From Tanytarsus gracilentus (Eukaryota; Arthropoda; Insecta; Diptera; Chironomidae): 64,000 nucleotides of DNA. Position 1 is the stretch's first letter; every line of letters starts with the position of its first letter. The stretch covers positions 3,410,001-3,474,000 of the forward strand of contig JAXRKN010000040.1 in NCBI GenBank assembly GCA_038502055.1, given 5' to 3'. Below are positions 13,601-28,600 of the stretch, in pieces. The position numbers and the translations under genes are program-made. A model generated the notes under the pieces. That model had not been told where the DNA came from. It ran no database searches and was given only the letters and a program-made list of their open reading frames with translations.

Positions 13601-16600
13601 ATAGTTGCAAAAAGCACTTAAGGAAATTTCAGACGTGCTATAAAACTTTTGCTTTATGCTTTTCCTTCGTTGCATATTTGATTGATTTGAATTTGGCACG
13701 CCTACGAAATGAAATTAAAGAATATCCCTTTTCTTCTCTCTTATATAATTCTCCATTAATTTCTGTTGCGTTGCTGTTTCAGAGCTCAAACGAATCTAAA
13801 TTATGCAGGAAAAATTTTTTATGATCATTCATGTCAGGCCGTGCAATTGTAAGCGTTCGTCAAGAATTCTATACGATCAAACGCTACAAAGGGTAAGCTT
13901 CATATTTTTGCAAAACAATAAAAATCTAAAATAATTTTTAGAAATGTTAATCATATTAAAAATGATTCACGGTCAATTTAATTAAAACGGATCAGACGAT
14001 GATAATAAAATTCGGCGTCCTTCGCCATTTCATTAATTATTCAAAAAAGCATCACAATAATATTTGAATGATGCTGAGAAAATATTATAATGAGTCGCTG
14101 ACCATCGCTTTACACGCACACAACATGATGTCATATTTTATTCGGTAGCTCTTTCGTCTTGATATCAATAAAACGTCTTCATTTAAACTTTTATTCGTAA
14201 CTCTTCAAATTAAAAAACAAACACAAGAAGTATTTTTTCTCACTCTCATCTCCATCACTCGATTTAAAAATCCTCAATGGATGATGATATCACCGGGGCA
14301 ATCAGCTCGCGCAGTAGCCAGCTCAACTTTAATTTTTTACATGAATGATGCGAGAGCAATAAAAATAAAATTTTGTGAATAAAGAAATTGATTGAAAAGT
14401 GCTACTTGATTTAGCTTTCACGGTACCATAAAGATACGAGTGAGAGGGATATTCGAGAGATGAGGGCAAGCAAAAGAAGTGGCACAATAAACATTTTATG
14501 GCGATGAAATATCATAATTGAATGTTTGAATATGTAAATTAATTTACAGCCACTGGACTGACGAGTAGCTGCCGCTTCTGCTACTCGATGCGATGATTCT
14601 TATTTTCTATCTTTCCTTACACTTTTTTTATTACAAATCAGAGATGATATTTAAAAGGGATGACAATAGGAGCATGAAAAGTTTAATATGATAACATAGA
14701 CCTTTAAAGAAATGTGTGAGAAATAAAAATCTTCTTGTCACCCCTCAGAATATAAGAAAAGTTAATTTGTATCGAGACATTTCTCAATGAACTCTTTGAG
14801 AAACTGTAAAAACAAATTGAAAAGCAGCTAAAAATTCCTCAAATTCTCGAGTCGAGACCATATGGAAATGAGAATGAGAAAAGATGCAAAGTAATGCTGA
14901 TTATTAAAGTGTCAATCTCATCATGGCACAGATGCACATCATCATTGATACTTTATACTCCTTCAACTTGGTAATATCGACTTGTGTGTGCATTTACTTT
15001 CATCATCATAAAAACGTTTCTCAGTTCATTTCTCAGAATCAAAGGGGAGAACCGTTGAGGATGAGAGAAGTAAATTAATTCGCGTTTTATGTATTCCGCG
15101 TATCAAATGATTTATGATTTTTATAGCGTGTGTGTTTGTGCGAATAAAAGTCGAACGCGATTCGCCAAAAGTCGTAAAACTTTTTTTTGATGCATTATGA
15201 GGCATGCATGCATAATATGTTGTTTATGAAAGTATGTTTTAGATTAAAATTTTCTGAAAAGACTATAAACCGCCATGCTTTGATTCATTCTTTCTCTCTT
15301 TCTGTTACTTTTGATGCACATATTTTTTTCTTCAAAAATAGATGGATGAATGAATGATGATGATGGGAAGAGGGAGGTGGTTGAGGATGAACATGAAAGA
15401 AGAGTGCAATAATTAAAAATGATTTGCGAATGAACGCGCGCTACAAAGTAGACTAAAATTGAAGACAACTATTTTGTTTCAATAAAGTTGAATTATTTTT
15501 CGCAATCTTATTGACTAAGTATTGTAAGCACCTGAGGTTTACAAAATCTCCATTTATCGAGTCATTAACAAGATTTTTTTTCTTAAATTTATCTTTTCAT
15601 CTCTTTGACCAAAGCGAATTGATTGAATGTCGATAATCTCCATTTAATCTTTCTTTCCCTTGAACCTCCACTTTCCCCTCCCTCTGCTTTCATCATATTG
15701 AACAATTTGCGAAATCTCCTCGTGTGATATCATCTTGAACCGTTTATTTATCATGCGAAAAATAATTTATTTTTCTTTTCATCAGCACCATCACGGTATT
15801 TTTTCTTTCTTCTTGCGCGGCGATATTAATCCGATTCAATTGATGAGTTTTGCGATAATCACCTGCATGGGTCCATCATTTGGCATCATTTTTCTTTATG
15901 TAATATCACAGAAAAAAAATAAACTAAACATCTAAACATTTAATGAGAAACAGACTTAACTGCACAAGCATTCAAAAGGTACTGAAGAGAATTTTTGGGC
16001 AAAAAAAAATTGTGAAAGAAGAAGAGAGGAAAAGTTTCAGGAAATTTCTTAAAATTTACAACAGGGGTGCAGTGTGAAATGGTCAATTGTTGCAGGTCTA
16101 TCGATTACTGATTCACAATACATCACCGCAGACAACAACAGCTATATGAAGAAAGAATACTTAATCTCAGAGAGGTCTTTTTTTGTGCATAAAATAGAAA
16201 TTTTTGCATCGATAGATGAATAATAATTTATGACACGATGTGTATGTGTATGTTAAACAGATCTATCAGTCTTAAAAAATTTCAAAAATTGAATTTCATT
16301 AAAAAACAAAATGAGAAATAATGAAAGAAAAAAACATCAAGACATTTGGGTTTGTCAATCATCAAATGGATTGCAATATGTCTAAAATCTTAACGAAAGT
16401 CATCTTTATCATATGTTGATCAAACCATTCCAAAAAACATAAAAAAATTTCTGATAGTTTATTTAGTATGAGTTTGGTGATCTCCGAAGTCGGAAACTCT
16501 TTCCATTTTCTAGTCAGTAATATTCTCTAAATTTTATTTGAGTGCAGTTTAGCACGTACATTGGTATCATAAATTTTCTGATGGCAACTCAAACGAGAGA

Positions 16601-19600
16601 AAACAAGTTAGAAAGTACATCTTGCATAAAATATTAATGACACCAATACCAAAATACAAACTTCTTAATCTACCTGAAGATTTATCCTTGGAAAAAGAAA
16701 AGAAATATTAAAATTATACTGGCAATATTCTCATATAGCATGCCCGAGAAGGACTCATAGAAACGAAATTAAAATAAATTCCAAGAAAATGTAATAAAAG
16801 CCGAAAAAGCATAAATGCAATACAGAAGAGATGAGAAGAGATTAATGCACGATAACAGGTAAATGCTAATTCACTCGTTTACATACCATGATCGATCAAG
16901 TGAGCAAAACCATATTATTTTCATTATGCATAAGAAGAATTCGAGAAATGCACCCGGGAATTTATGATCATCTTACTAATTTAATTAGTAATAAACTGTT
17001 TACGAACTCGCGAGCACATGTGGTATCTTTTAATATCACTTTGATATTCACACTCGTGATCTATAAATGAGGAATTTTTATAATATTCGCGTTGGTGAAG
17101 AAAAAATGTTTGTAAATGAGAAGTTCCACAGCTCATCATAAATACCTCATATCTTTTCCATTTTCTTTCAACACGTTTTTCGAAAAAAAAACTGTTCTTT
17201 AACGCCAAAAGATTTTAAGAGCTCAAAATCAATAAATTAATTATCATTATATATTACATATTTATTATTAAAAATTAAAACATTCTTGGTTATTATTTTT
17301 AACGCATTAATTTACAATTTTTAAATCATCAGATTTTTATCCACATGAACGATATTTGAAGCACTTGAGACAAAAAAGAAGCACTTCGTTGTGATGAATA
17401 GCTAATAATAAAATTAATGGCTCATACGTCTCTTAATTCGTTCATCTTTTTCTTCATAATGATCAAGCTTTGAATAAAATATTAATATTTTTGAAAGACA
17501 TGCCACGTTTGTCATCAATATTCAAGTAACGTTGAATTAAGTGACTTTGTCACTCTCTCAAATGACATTAATTATATATTTATGATCGGCATATGTATAG
17601 AAAAAAACACAGTGCGATTGTGGCATAGATGTAGTGTATTATTATTTCAATTCAATTATCTATTCAGGCATGTCTTTGTATGCTTTATATTTTAATTTTA
17701 AGCATCTTCAGCCAAAGATGAGATGATGATAATAAATGTGATGATGATATTAAAAAATGAGTTTAAAAAAGTTTCACTGCGCGACGGAAAAATAATATAA
17801 ATGGAGGACTATTGAAAAGGAATCAAAAGAATATTAAAAAGTGCTTTGTATTAGGTGTTGAATAGTAAAATATGACTCAAAAAAGGCCACAACGATGATG
17901 ATCTCTCCATAGCGTGCCATATTCACATACATTGTTATTAGATGACATACAAACATTTTTGTCAACACACGAGAGAATTACTCATCTAACAAAATAATCT
18001 ACTTTAAATTATAAATTTTGATCACACGTTTTTTCAAATTCAAATTAAGACCTCTCACTCTACTCTGACTGTCAGCGTCAGAGTGTCATCTTTATTCTTT
18101 TGTCATTTAAACTTTAATTTTTTTCTAGTCTCCCGCTTGACATTGATTAATTAACATGATGTTTTAATTATAAGTGTGTTCTCTTTCATTTTCCGACCTG
18201 GAAGTGGGTTTCTTGGTTTTTTGCTGTTAATAGTTTAAATTTTCATTTTTAAATAAATTTGAGTTTTGTCTCTATTTAATCGAAAATTTCTCACATTAAT
18301 TATTTGATCACATTTTTGAGGGTGGCGCTGCTGCAAGATAATTAATAATTTTTTTGACAGGCACGTTCAGAGGAAAAAACTAAACATTTTAATACTGTGG
18401 GGATTCGTCGGAAAATTCTCTGAATGTAATCTTAGTTTTTTTACGATTGATATTCAATGACAGTTAATTTCCTTTCATCATTCATATGCAATGGCAAAAG
18501 TAGGACTGAAGACAGTCTCATTAAAATCTCGACATAAAAGTTTCATTACAGCTCATCTCGCGCAAGAGTGATTGAAACAATATTAAATGTACGAGTGAGA
18601 TCAAAAGACGTTGCGAAGCATTTTCTTAAATCAATTAAAAATTTTCTTTCGCAGATGTGAATCAGCACAACCCCACTGTACCGGTTTTTAAAAATTTTTC
18701 AATTTACGATCGATATGAAGGAGGACAACCTAAATTCAAATTTACATCATTTAGGTTTTGACGCACAGTGGTAATGGGGATACGAAGAAAATTTTCATAT
18801 TTTTAATGAATTGATTATATGCGAACCATAATTAATGGTAATGAATAGTGCATAAGAATTGCATAACTACTGAAGTGAGAAAGAATATGAGACACAAGTA
18901 GCTGCAATTTTGCGAGAAATATTGTAATAATTATAATTATGAGAATAAATGCACAATTAAAGGCATTGAAAACATGTCGATAATTAATTGGGAAACTTCA
19001 ATTTGTAATATTTTCATTTTATTGCATAAAACACAATAAACAACTCATAATTTACTGCGAACCAATATTTTTAACTCAAAGTAATTCATACAAATGCATT
19101 TTCGCGAGAGAGGTTTAATTGACAGTGCAGCCGATAATTGATATTCAATCCATAGCATTCACTTAATGATCGACCGTGCTTTCAATGAGACACTTTTCTA
19201 TTAAAAATTATCGAGGCAAATTTACCTCAATGCAAAATTGAATTGGAAACAAATTAAATTAATTAATTTTTTCATATACAATTACGCTGTCTCAAATGAA
19301 GCCTTTAGCTTCCTTTTCATTTCACACACTACTCGTTTCAAAATTGAATTCTCGTGTCAACTCATGGTCGAATCCATTAATCTTATTTGCAGTGTTATCT
19401 GTACGTGTTAAAGATCGTAAACCTGTGGCTCAGTTAGATTTTAATCGAATATGCCAAAATAAATTGTTATTTGATATCAGATTATAAACAAGGGTGACTC
19501 CTATGTGTAACTAATTCTCGTGTCAAAGTAGGGGACTTTTTAACATAACCTCACGTAACATCCTTATTTTATTTAATTGCTCTTTAATAAATATTTGATC

Positions 19601-22600
19601 ATCTCATATTTATTATGTGAAGACCAAAATCTGACGCATGATTTGAATTCCAAGAGACCTCACAAATAAACTAATGGACTATATTTTGCACTTAATTGAT
19701 TGAATAAGTTTAAATATTGATCTAATATCGGACAAATTAATAATAGAGCATTCATTACATACCTGTCTCACTTGTTTAAACTGCTCCTCAAAACTCCATC
19801 CATTGTTATTTTGCTGTGACGAATTTGACGTTTCGCTTGACGTTGATGAGTTCGAAGCTGTTGTTGAGAGTTGAAGAGAGAAGGAAATTGCATGAAAAAT
19901 TCATTAATCATTAAGTAATTAAATTCCTTAAATGTCCATTTACCATCTTTATTTGCCGCTGCTGTCGGCGATGAGAATGGAAAGTGACCGTTCGGTGACT
20001 CATTGTTACCGCTGCTGCTGTTCACTTGTAACGAGTTCTGATTATTGTTTTGTGCTGCATTTTGTGCATTGAAGCCTAAAGAGTTCTGAAGTGTGCTTGT
20101 GAATGACGGATGTAGTGCTGAAAAGTCCGAGTTCATGAAGCCGACCTTCATATCCCTCACTTGCATTTTTATCTTTTCCAGCACGTCGTTGTGCTGCTGT
20201 TGAAAGCTATGTAGACTTGGTACACCCATATTGAGTGCTGTTAAATTGCTCAGCATTCCCAGCGGATGATTTGGTGGAAATGGTGAGTCCCTGTTGTCGC
20301 GATAACACAAAAATTAATATTTAATTTTAAAATAACCTTTAGTTGACTTACGTCAAATCTGTATTTATATCGGAACTGTTGTTGAAATTCATGCCTGAAG
20401 TTCCGTTTACATTCACGTTCACACCTTCGTCGCTTGAATCACAATCTCTCATATCCTCCTCACGATCTGATTGCTCATCGATATGTGACTGCATTAAAAA
20501 AGAAATAAATTTAATTAATTAGATTAATTTTTTTTCCATGCATGAATCGATTTATTCATAAAAGGCAAATGTATAGAAAGCGCAGAGAGTGTCTGGTTAC
20601 ATTTTATGTGGAATTAATTTTTCTTCCTTCGTGGGACGTCGATATTTGCTTACTTCATGTTCGCCGTTTATAAACAGCTAGATTATGATATTATTTCTCA
20701 TTTTATGTCTCGAGACATTTAATATGATATCAATAAGACTACTGGAAATGAAGCCATAAATTTAGTAATTTTAATCAACTTGTGCCAAGTGTATTGATTT
20801 CTCGCTCAAATAATTTGTTTCCACACTTTTTTTCCCTTTCAAGAAATTACGTGCATAATTTTGCAGTCTAAGAATTTCAAATTCATTCCTGGCAGTTATA
20901 AGTGAAAACTTAATTCAGTCAGTAAACAGTCGGAAAGCAAGAGACCTCCTAATCCAATTAAATAAATTTTGCCTGCAAGTAACTGACCATTTAATAAGCG
21001 TTTCGAAGTTTAAGAAAAATGGCCTTTGAATGCACATATACGAGTTAATGCATGGCGAACGTGCAAAAGGCATAAAATGAAAATTAAATAATGACATGAA
21101 ATTTCGTGATTTATAAAATGCAAATTGTTTTCATCATTGCACTGCTCATATTCAATTATAATAATTTCATCGGTTTATAACTTTTAGAGTAAGCCGAAAG
21201 ATTTCATATTTTTGATTTTTTCAAATGTTTTAGGCTTGATTTCAAAATATTAATTACTCTTTTTTGAAACCATTGACCGCATATTGAGATGTTAACATCA
21301 AACAACTTTAATTTTATACAGAAAAAAATTTCACTTTATGCAAAATTACCACACTATCGCCGTATAAAGAAATTGTCTCAATAATTGTAATTACGATGTA
21401 CACAAAAGAGAGCGCGAGAGACTCAAATATCGCACTTGACACTCCTTTTCCCTTCTTTTTTTTGATGATGATTTCTCGTCATTTGAGTGTCTTTCGAACA
21501 CTTTATACTTTTTTATATATTTTATTCGCTTCATTATTTGTTATTCTCATACGCTTAATTTTCTCTTTTCCATTGAAAATGCTCACACACCGGGATCTTT
21601 TTGTATTTATTCACTGTGTAAATTATAAAGATTATTATTATTATTTCTCATCATCACATTATTAAATCACTTAATAACAGTAATCAACTCTCACATTCAG
21701 TGCGTGAGATAATACATAAAAGAGCTTTTCACACTTAATTGAATTAATTTTCCCTTTAAAATTATTACTTTAATTATAAGTGAATGAAAATTGCTATTTA
21801 AAAAATAATGAGAAATAAAATTAGTTTGCACTTTTCATTGCTTCTGGTTTTTGCTTAGAAGTTTCGAATTTACGGAACCGTTAAAATTTAAATTTCGGGT
21901 AAAATTCTCTTTATTAATAATGAAGGAAAAACTATCATTCATAGTTCCCTAAACAAAATGAATTTAACCTAATTTCGAAAAAAAAATCTATTTTTAACTA
22001 CATTTTACCCAATTTACAGACCACCCTATGATTTGTGTCGTTGTCATCAATAATTCTATGAAAATTTGTGTTGAATTAGCTAACAGCCCCTAACCCTCAA
22101 TCGTATCGTTATGTTTAAAGGACTACCATGAAAAAAGAGAGAGAGAAATAAACTAAAACAATTATCACATGAATATTCGGTTGAAAGAAATATTTTTAAT
22201 GGTGAAGCAAATGCTATATAGTGCGGAGATTTGAATGGCATTTACTTATAACATCCGGTGACCATTTTTTTCTCTTCTATTTCTTCAATTTTATATATAT
22301 TTCTTTAAACGATAATGATTTTAGTCCAAAAACAAAATGCCTCTTTTAATTGTTTGCCATATCGAAAACGGATTTCCCAGACATGAAAAATACTCGATGG
22401 AATGCAATGACAAATTATGTAACGTGTCATATAATTCAACGTGTATAAGCTCTTATCAATATCGAAGTTGTATATACATATTATATTATTATTTTTGGTG
22501 TACATTATTAACATGACTATACACAATATTATAATAAACGTCGAGAGTTGATTGATAAAAGGCATTGAAAATTGAAAAACAATTAATGTTGTCGGCATTT

Positions 22601-25600
22601 TATATTTATTTTCTGTTGGAAAGAATCAAAAAACATGAAACGAAAGAGTGTTTCAATTAAAAATACAAATTTAATTAACTTTATCGCGATATTTGTCGCA
22701 ATCGATGTTTATATGGGAACAGAACAAGAAAATTGTGAGTTTTCTTGCTAAACAGCAATCAATGTCAAGGCGGGCATCGTGGACGACGATGCTGAGATAA
22801 AAAGAAGCCCCTTTGGCAAAAGTCTGTTTTTGCTACCCAAATTAGATCTATAAAAACTTCTCTCTTACATGATGAAATGCCGACACATTCCATAAAAATA
22901 TGAAGTAAAATATTCATGCATAAAAATCCGAAAATAAGCAATGCATGCATACATTCACATAACTTATATCATCTTTTCTGTCTTCTCTCCTCGCTTTCTT
23001 ATGCCTGGTTTGAGTTATATCTCTTTTAATTCCCTTTTCTTCTCTGTACACATATAGTCTTTAGCATGAAAAAGGACACTCTGAGATTTTTACTTCATAC
23101 TTAATTTATTTATAGCTTCTCGAAAAAAAAAATCATTGCTTTATCTAATGCAGATGCAACGTCGATATTCTTTCTCACATAGATATTGCATAAATTATAT
23201 CGAAGGATGCCAATCTCAAATTTCGGAGCCACTTTTCTTCTTCATCATTCGACATGATCATCACACATGTTTCTGTTCAATTTTTATTGCTCGACCATCG
23301 AGAGCTGATATGATGTGTGTGCAAGAAAAATGAAGAAGGCAAGAAGTATAAATGTGAAGAGCAAGCAAGAGGCAAAACTCATAAAAATAATTGCTTTAAT
23401 TCTGCAGCATAATTTTCCATTCTTGCATATACTCGGATCTCTCACATGCAGACATCATCAAAGCATAAAAAATGAAAGAATTCCACTGCATTACATTCGA
23501 CACATAAACGCGAAATAAATTAACTGCTGAGCGAATCAGTAAGTTTTTTTTGAAAGTGAGTATGCGGAGGGAATGAGAAAACAATTAAAATAATTTGTTC
23601 TCGTTGCGTTTGTTGCGAGAGGTATTAAAATCAAATTGTTAATTAATAAAATTAATGCACATCCATTTATCTTTTTTACGCAATTCTCACTGACTGGTAA
23701 TATTAAAGAAAGTCTATTTATAAACATATTTTAGTTTCATAAAGATCTTCTCCATCATACTGGTTAAGCGATTTGCTTAAAAATCGAGGGTAGTGTCATT
23801 TTTTACACATTTCGAATTTGATTGAAGTTGAACATAAATGCGCATGATTTGAAATTTTTCATCCATTTAATTCGAAACAGAGCAATAACAATAATAGCAT
23901 AGGCAACAGCATCGAGTGCGCATTTCAGATATTTTTGACTCGCCTCTCTTTCTAGAATATCTTGCTATTGTTTTCATTTCGATTGGCTGACGATGAAAAT
24001 TGTTCTTCGCTTTTTCGCCTCGAGTATCAAGATCGATGATAATAAATTTCATATACGAAGAAATTACATCCCCTCTCCATATTTACATCGACAACGTCTC
24101 GTGCATATCATCATCATCATCAGCTACAAGAACAACATAAAGCATCTCACGGCAAACGTTCTTCATTATACTCCGACTCGTTTTAGTGCAGAAAAAATTT
24201 TATCATGCCGCGTTGCTTTTTGAAATGTTTTATTTTCAATTTACAATTTACTTCTCTTCATTTTTTTTTTATTTTCTCATTTCTCTTTTTTTTTTGCTCT
24301 GCTGCCTTTCTGCGTTTTAATATAAAAATGAAAATTAAACTCCGCCTTTAACTGTATGTATAAATATCAGCACATACGTATGTACATATATTTTGCCGTA
24401 TTTCTCCTCTCCTCTCTTCTTTCTCGCTCTTTATATCTTTTTTCTTACTGAAATTAATATTTATTACACGTTTATTATTGTATTCTTATATGTACATTAT
24501 TCCGTATTCATTTTTAACCATAAATAATTATTTATGTATCATTTGTATGGGCGATGGCTCGCACTCGTATTCGCTTCATTCTCAATATAAAAATTCGTTT
24601 CGAAAAGTGATTGGATGGATAGATTGAACTTCACTCGTTTTCTCTGATAAATTCTATGAATTCTTTTTGAAAAAATTTCTTCTACCCAATCATGCGGTAC
24701 ATGGTCATGTCATAAATAAATTAAAATTTCTTTCGAAGCTCAACCGTTAGAATTTCATTATCCCACTTATCCACAATTTATGTCACCCACACTTTCAATT
24801 AACACTTTTTCAATTATTCTCATCTCGTACATGAGAAAAATAAGTGTGTGAGATTAGATTTTTGCGATAAAGGATTGACATGTAGTTAATATTAAAATTG
24901 ATTGCTGAATTGATTTTGGGCAAAAGAAACCGATAGCCCGCATTCAAAAGGGATTTTTTAATTGATTGTGGTGACCCGAAAAATAGAAGTCAATTCATGG
25001 CCCAGTTTATAGTCAATTAAAAATCAGTTCTCATGAATATCTACCAGCAGTAATAATCACATTGTTTTATCTCCTCAATCTGATTAAGAAATTGTTCACA
25101 GTAAGGCGTAAATTGAGTTTTCACTCAAAAATATATTTATTTAAATTGATGACCAATTTCTTTTTCTAACAGAAATTTTTATGACCATTTTCAATGTCAT
25201 GCAGTGAAAAGTGAATGTACATGATAAAGATGGGCTAAAAGTGAGTTGGCTCCTTTTGAGATAATCCAGATAATACAGATTTATTTTTTTTCTATTTCTC
25301 ATTCGACTATAAACTTTCAGGTTTTATCACTCTGCAGTATTTTAGGTGAAAAGAATTGCCATAAATCATTTTAAAAATTCTTACTGTCCTCCTTTATGAT
25401 TTTATTATTGTTTTTTTTTATATTTTAACTCAAAAGCAATGAAATAATTTTTATCTGCAAAAACAAATGGTGGCAAATGTTTCAACGTAATATAAAATTT
25501 TTAATTTATTAATATCGCATTATTAGCATCTCGTGATAAAAATAACTCAATTTCCTCATGGCAAAACGCATGACTTGTCGGTTAGCAAAATTTATTTAAA

Positions 25601-28600
25601 AAACACAAAAAAATCTTAATTAATTTAAATCAAAAAAGTGTTCATTTAGTTAATTCATTATCACATTAAATTGTTCTATAGTGGAATCTTTTCTCTTAAG
25701 TTATAAAGCACACAACTGATATACATGCGGCAACTTTAAGTTCATATTAATGATGTGTAAATTGATTGAATCTTTCTCATGTATGAATACACTTGGGAGG
25801 CCACGATCAAAGAGTAAAACTTTTGAGTCAAAAGAACAAAACCCTACGTTTCATAAGAGACTATTAATTTCCATTCTTTTATTCTCATACAGCTACTCAA
25901 ATCTCATCGCACAGGGCGCAACAATAAATTTGTAAGGATTTTTGTTACGTCGAATAAATGTCAAGTTTATTGTGTGAACAAGCAGAAAAACAACTTTATC
26001 AAAAAACCAAAAAGACACAAATCTCGTGCGCCTCCTTTTACACACCATTTTTCTCTGTTGTTGCCCGAACAAAGCAAAAAGACATTCAGAATAAATGTTT
26101 CTTCGGGGGAAGATATCATAGCTTAACAGGTAGGCCATTCATAGAAATGTTTCGTGCTTCAAAAATTACATTATTGACTATATCATTTTTTTCGGTTGTG
26201 TGAAGAAATAATTTTAGGATATATATATAAAGGAAATGACCTTGTCGAGAAGAAGCCAAAAAAATAAGGATGAAAGAAATTGGGGGGGATAATGGAATGT
26301 TTAATGATATTATTTTGACAGTTCGCACGCGTTTCTAAGAAAGTGTATTGTTTTGTTTAATTCATGTCATTATTTCATTATCATCAGACTACATTGAAGT
26401 TTCACCAACTAGTGCATCTGTAAATTGTTTCGTTTATGATATTACAGTTTCGAGTGTGTTTTTTGTTTACTGAAAAAATTCCCTCACTTACTTAGAACCA
26501 CATCACATTCAATGATGGCAACGCATAAATCATGATTTTTTACACGACGACTGCGAGTAAATGAGTCAGTAGTCACAATATTGCGGGTTCCTTATTTACT
26601 CTTAACTGTTACATAATGTATATGAATGGTGTTCTATTTTTAACTTCGTTGAACTTAAACTCTCTTCTTATAAACCATCACAAAAAATCCTGACACACAT
26701 TTGTCATTTTTAAAATGATCAAAATTTCCAGCTTTCGATCAGTTCATCTCTTTTTTTTATTTATGGCTTTTGTAAATATTTTAGAATAAAAATTTGTCAA
26801 TATGTAAGAAATATTTTAACGCTGCATGATATTTTTTAAGTAAAAAATAAGATTGAAAAGAAAAATATTCCATCACATTTTTACCGACGCGAAAAAAAAG
26901 TGTTGAAAAAAACTCACCATTGAATCGTCCCCTAGATCTGAATCTCTTGTATCCATAACATGCAAACTACTCTCGTTGAGATCTAATTGATTTCCTCGCT
27001 TCGAATCCTGTATTGAAAAAAAATGAAAAAATATTAATTTTTAAAAAAGTATAACGTGAAATAAGTGACGCTACCAACACATTAAAATTTATATTTGTCT
27101 TTCGAATATATAAAATGTTTGCACGGGACAATTATTCAGGCTGAGTGCCAAAAAATTAATTCCAATTGTTTGCGATTGTCACAATTTTAGAGACGAATAT
27201 TTTATTAAAAAAAATCTAAAAGAGACAGCAAGCGAAGAAATTTACCTAAGAAATATGAATATTTAAATTTTTTTGGTGGTCTTTTTACACTGTTTGAATG
27301 ACGTACACGAGGAGAGTTTGAAGCCTTTGCGAGTTAAGTAAATTGAATTTAACAACAATGACACACAAAATGTTTGATTTTTCAACACTCTTGATATAAC
27401 TGTTTCCTCTCTTTATAAAAATCCGTCTCTATATGAATTGAGTGATAGTATTTTGATTAACAATTAGCACGAAACACGAAAGAGATTCTCGTCCATCACA
27501 ATTAACCGCAAAATAAGCTAACACTTGAGTAACATTTTTAAATCTCACCGAGTCTTAACCATTAGCCTATATTTGCACAATCTAGCGATTAATTTTATTC
27601 AAAATTGTCTTAAATCAAACGAGTATGATCACTTGTCTTTTTTTGTCACCACATGCACTTGAGAACTTGGAATTAAGTATCTCGTTTAGGATCCTTTTCA
27701 GTCTTTCAATTAAAATTTTAGAACAATTTTTTTCTTCCTTCACTATGTGTAATGTCTTTTACACATTAATGAATTTTATAAGAGTTAACTCAGTCCGCGA
27801 AAAAATAATTTCTCGAGAAAATGACAAACGTCGTGTATTTTCAGTCCGACGACCAAATATAATAAACAATACACAAACGAATGAAATGTATGAATGAAAA
27901 GAAGTGTGTAAAGGCGAAAAATATTATTAGTTTCCAACTCTTCGATTGCTCTCCATCTCTTCATTTGACTACACATGAGCATGAGCTGCTGCTGTCGCTA
28001 CTAACCACACACTCTCATTCGAATATAATCTTCGTTCGTGTTTTCACAATATTCTCAGTCTTAAACAGGACTTATACATGCGCAATGTCTGTCGTGATCG
28101 ATATGGGAAACAAGAAACGAAGATAAAAAAGTCTACAATTCCCCTGCATGTTATATTTTCGCTCTCTCATTCCTTTTCGGTTACCTTGTGAGGGGAAATT
28201 TTAAATATTTAATTTTTTTTTTTTGAGATAATTAGATGTGACATGAATTTTTGGGAAGAGAAATTTGCTCTAAATTTTTGTAATTCTTTCCCTTTTATAA
28301 CAACTCATCTTGAGTGTGCATCATTAAATAATTTTTTTGCTGAATCACGCAATAAAAAATCAACAGTCAGCTTGATATTCAAAATGCACCTCGGAGGAAT
28401 TTGGCTACCGAATTCTTCAAGACTTTGGATAAAAAATTCTTTCATGACAGCTTGGATAGTTTTAAGTAAGAAATTAAAACTCTAAATATTTAACTGAACA
28501 TGAACTGCAAAAATAATTTTTTAAATCATTCAAAAATTTAAAAAATTGTTGCAAAAAAGACTTCATTGAAAATCGTGAAAGAGTATCAAAAACGGTTGGA

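Noticed and set aside
18062..18084. Hairpin with 8 bp perfect stem and 7 nt loop in a retn intron
   Set aside because: Too short for a microRNA precursor and no extended pairing on either side.
7254..19762. ATTAA-rich clusters as Retained autoregulatory sites
   Set aside because: ATTAA strings are expected everywhere in DNA this AT-rich; no enrichment can be claimed without counting against a background model.
24108..24122. CAT, ATG and CA microsatellites (also near 173, 28835 and 30356)
   Set aside because: Ordinary short simple repeats, typical of insect introns.
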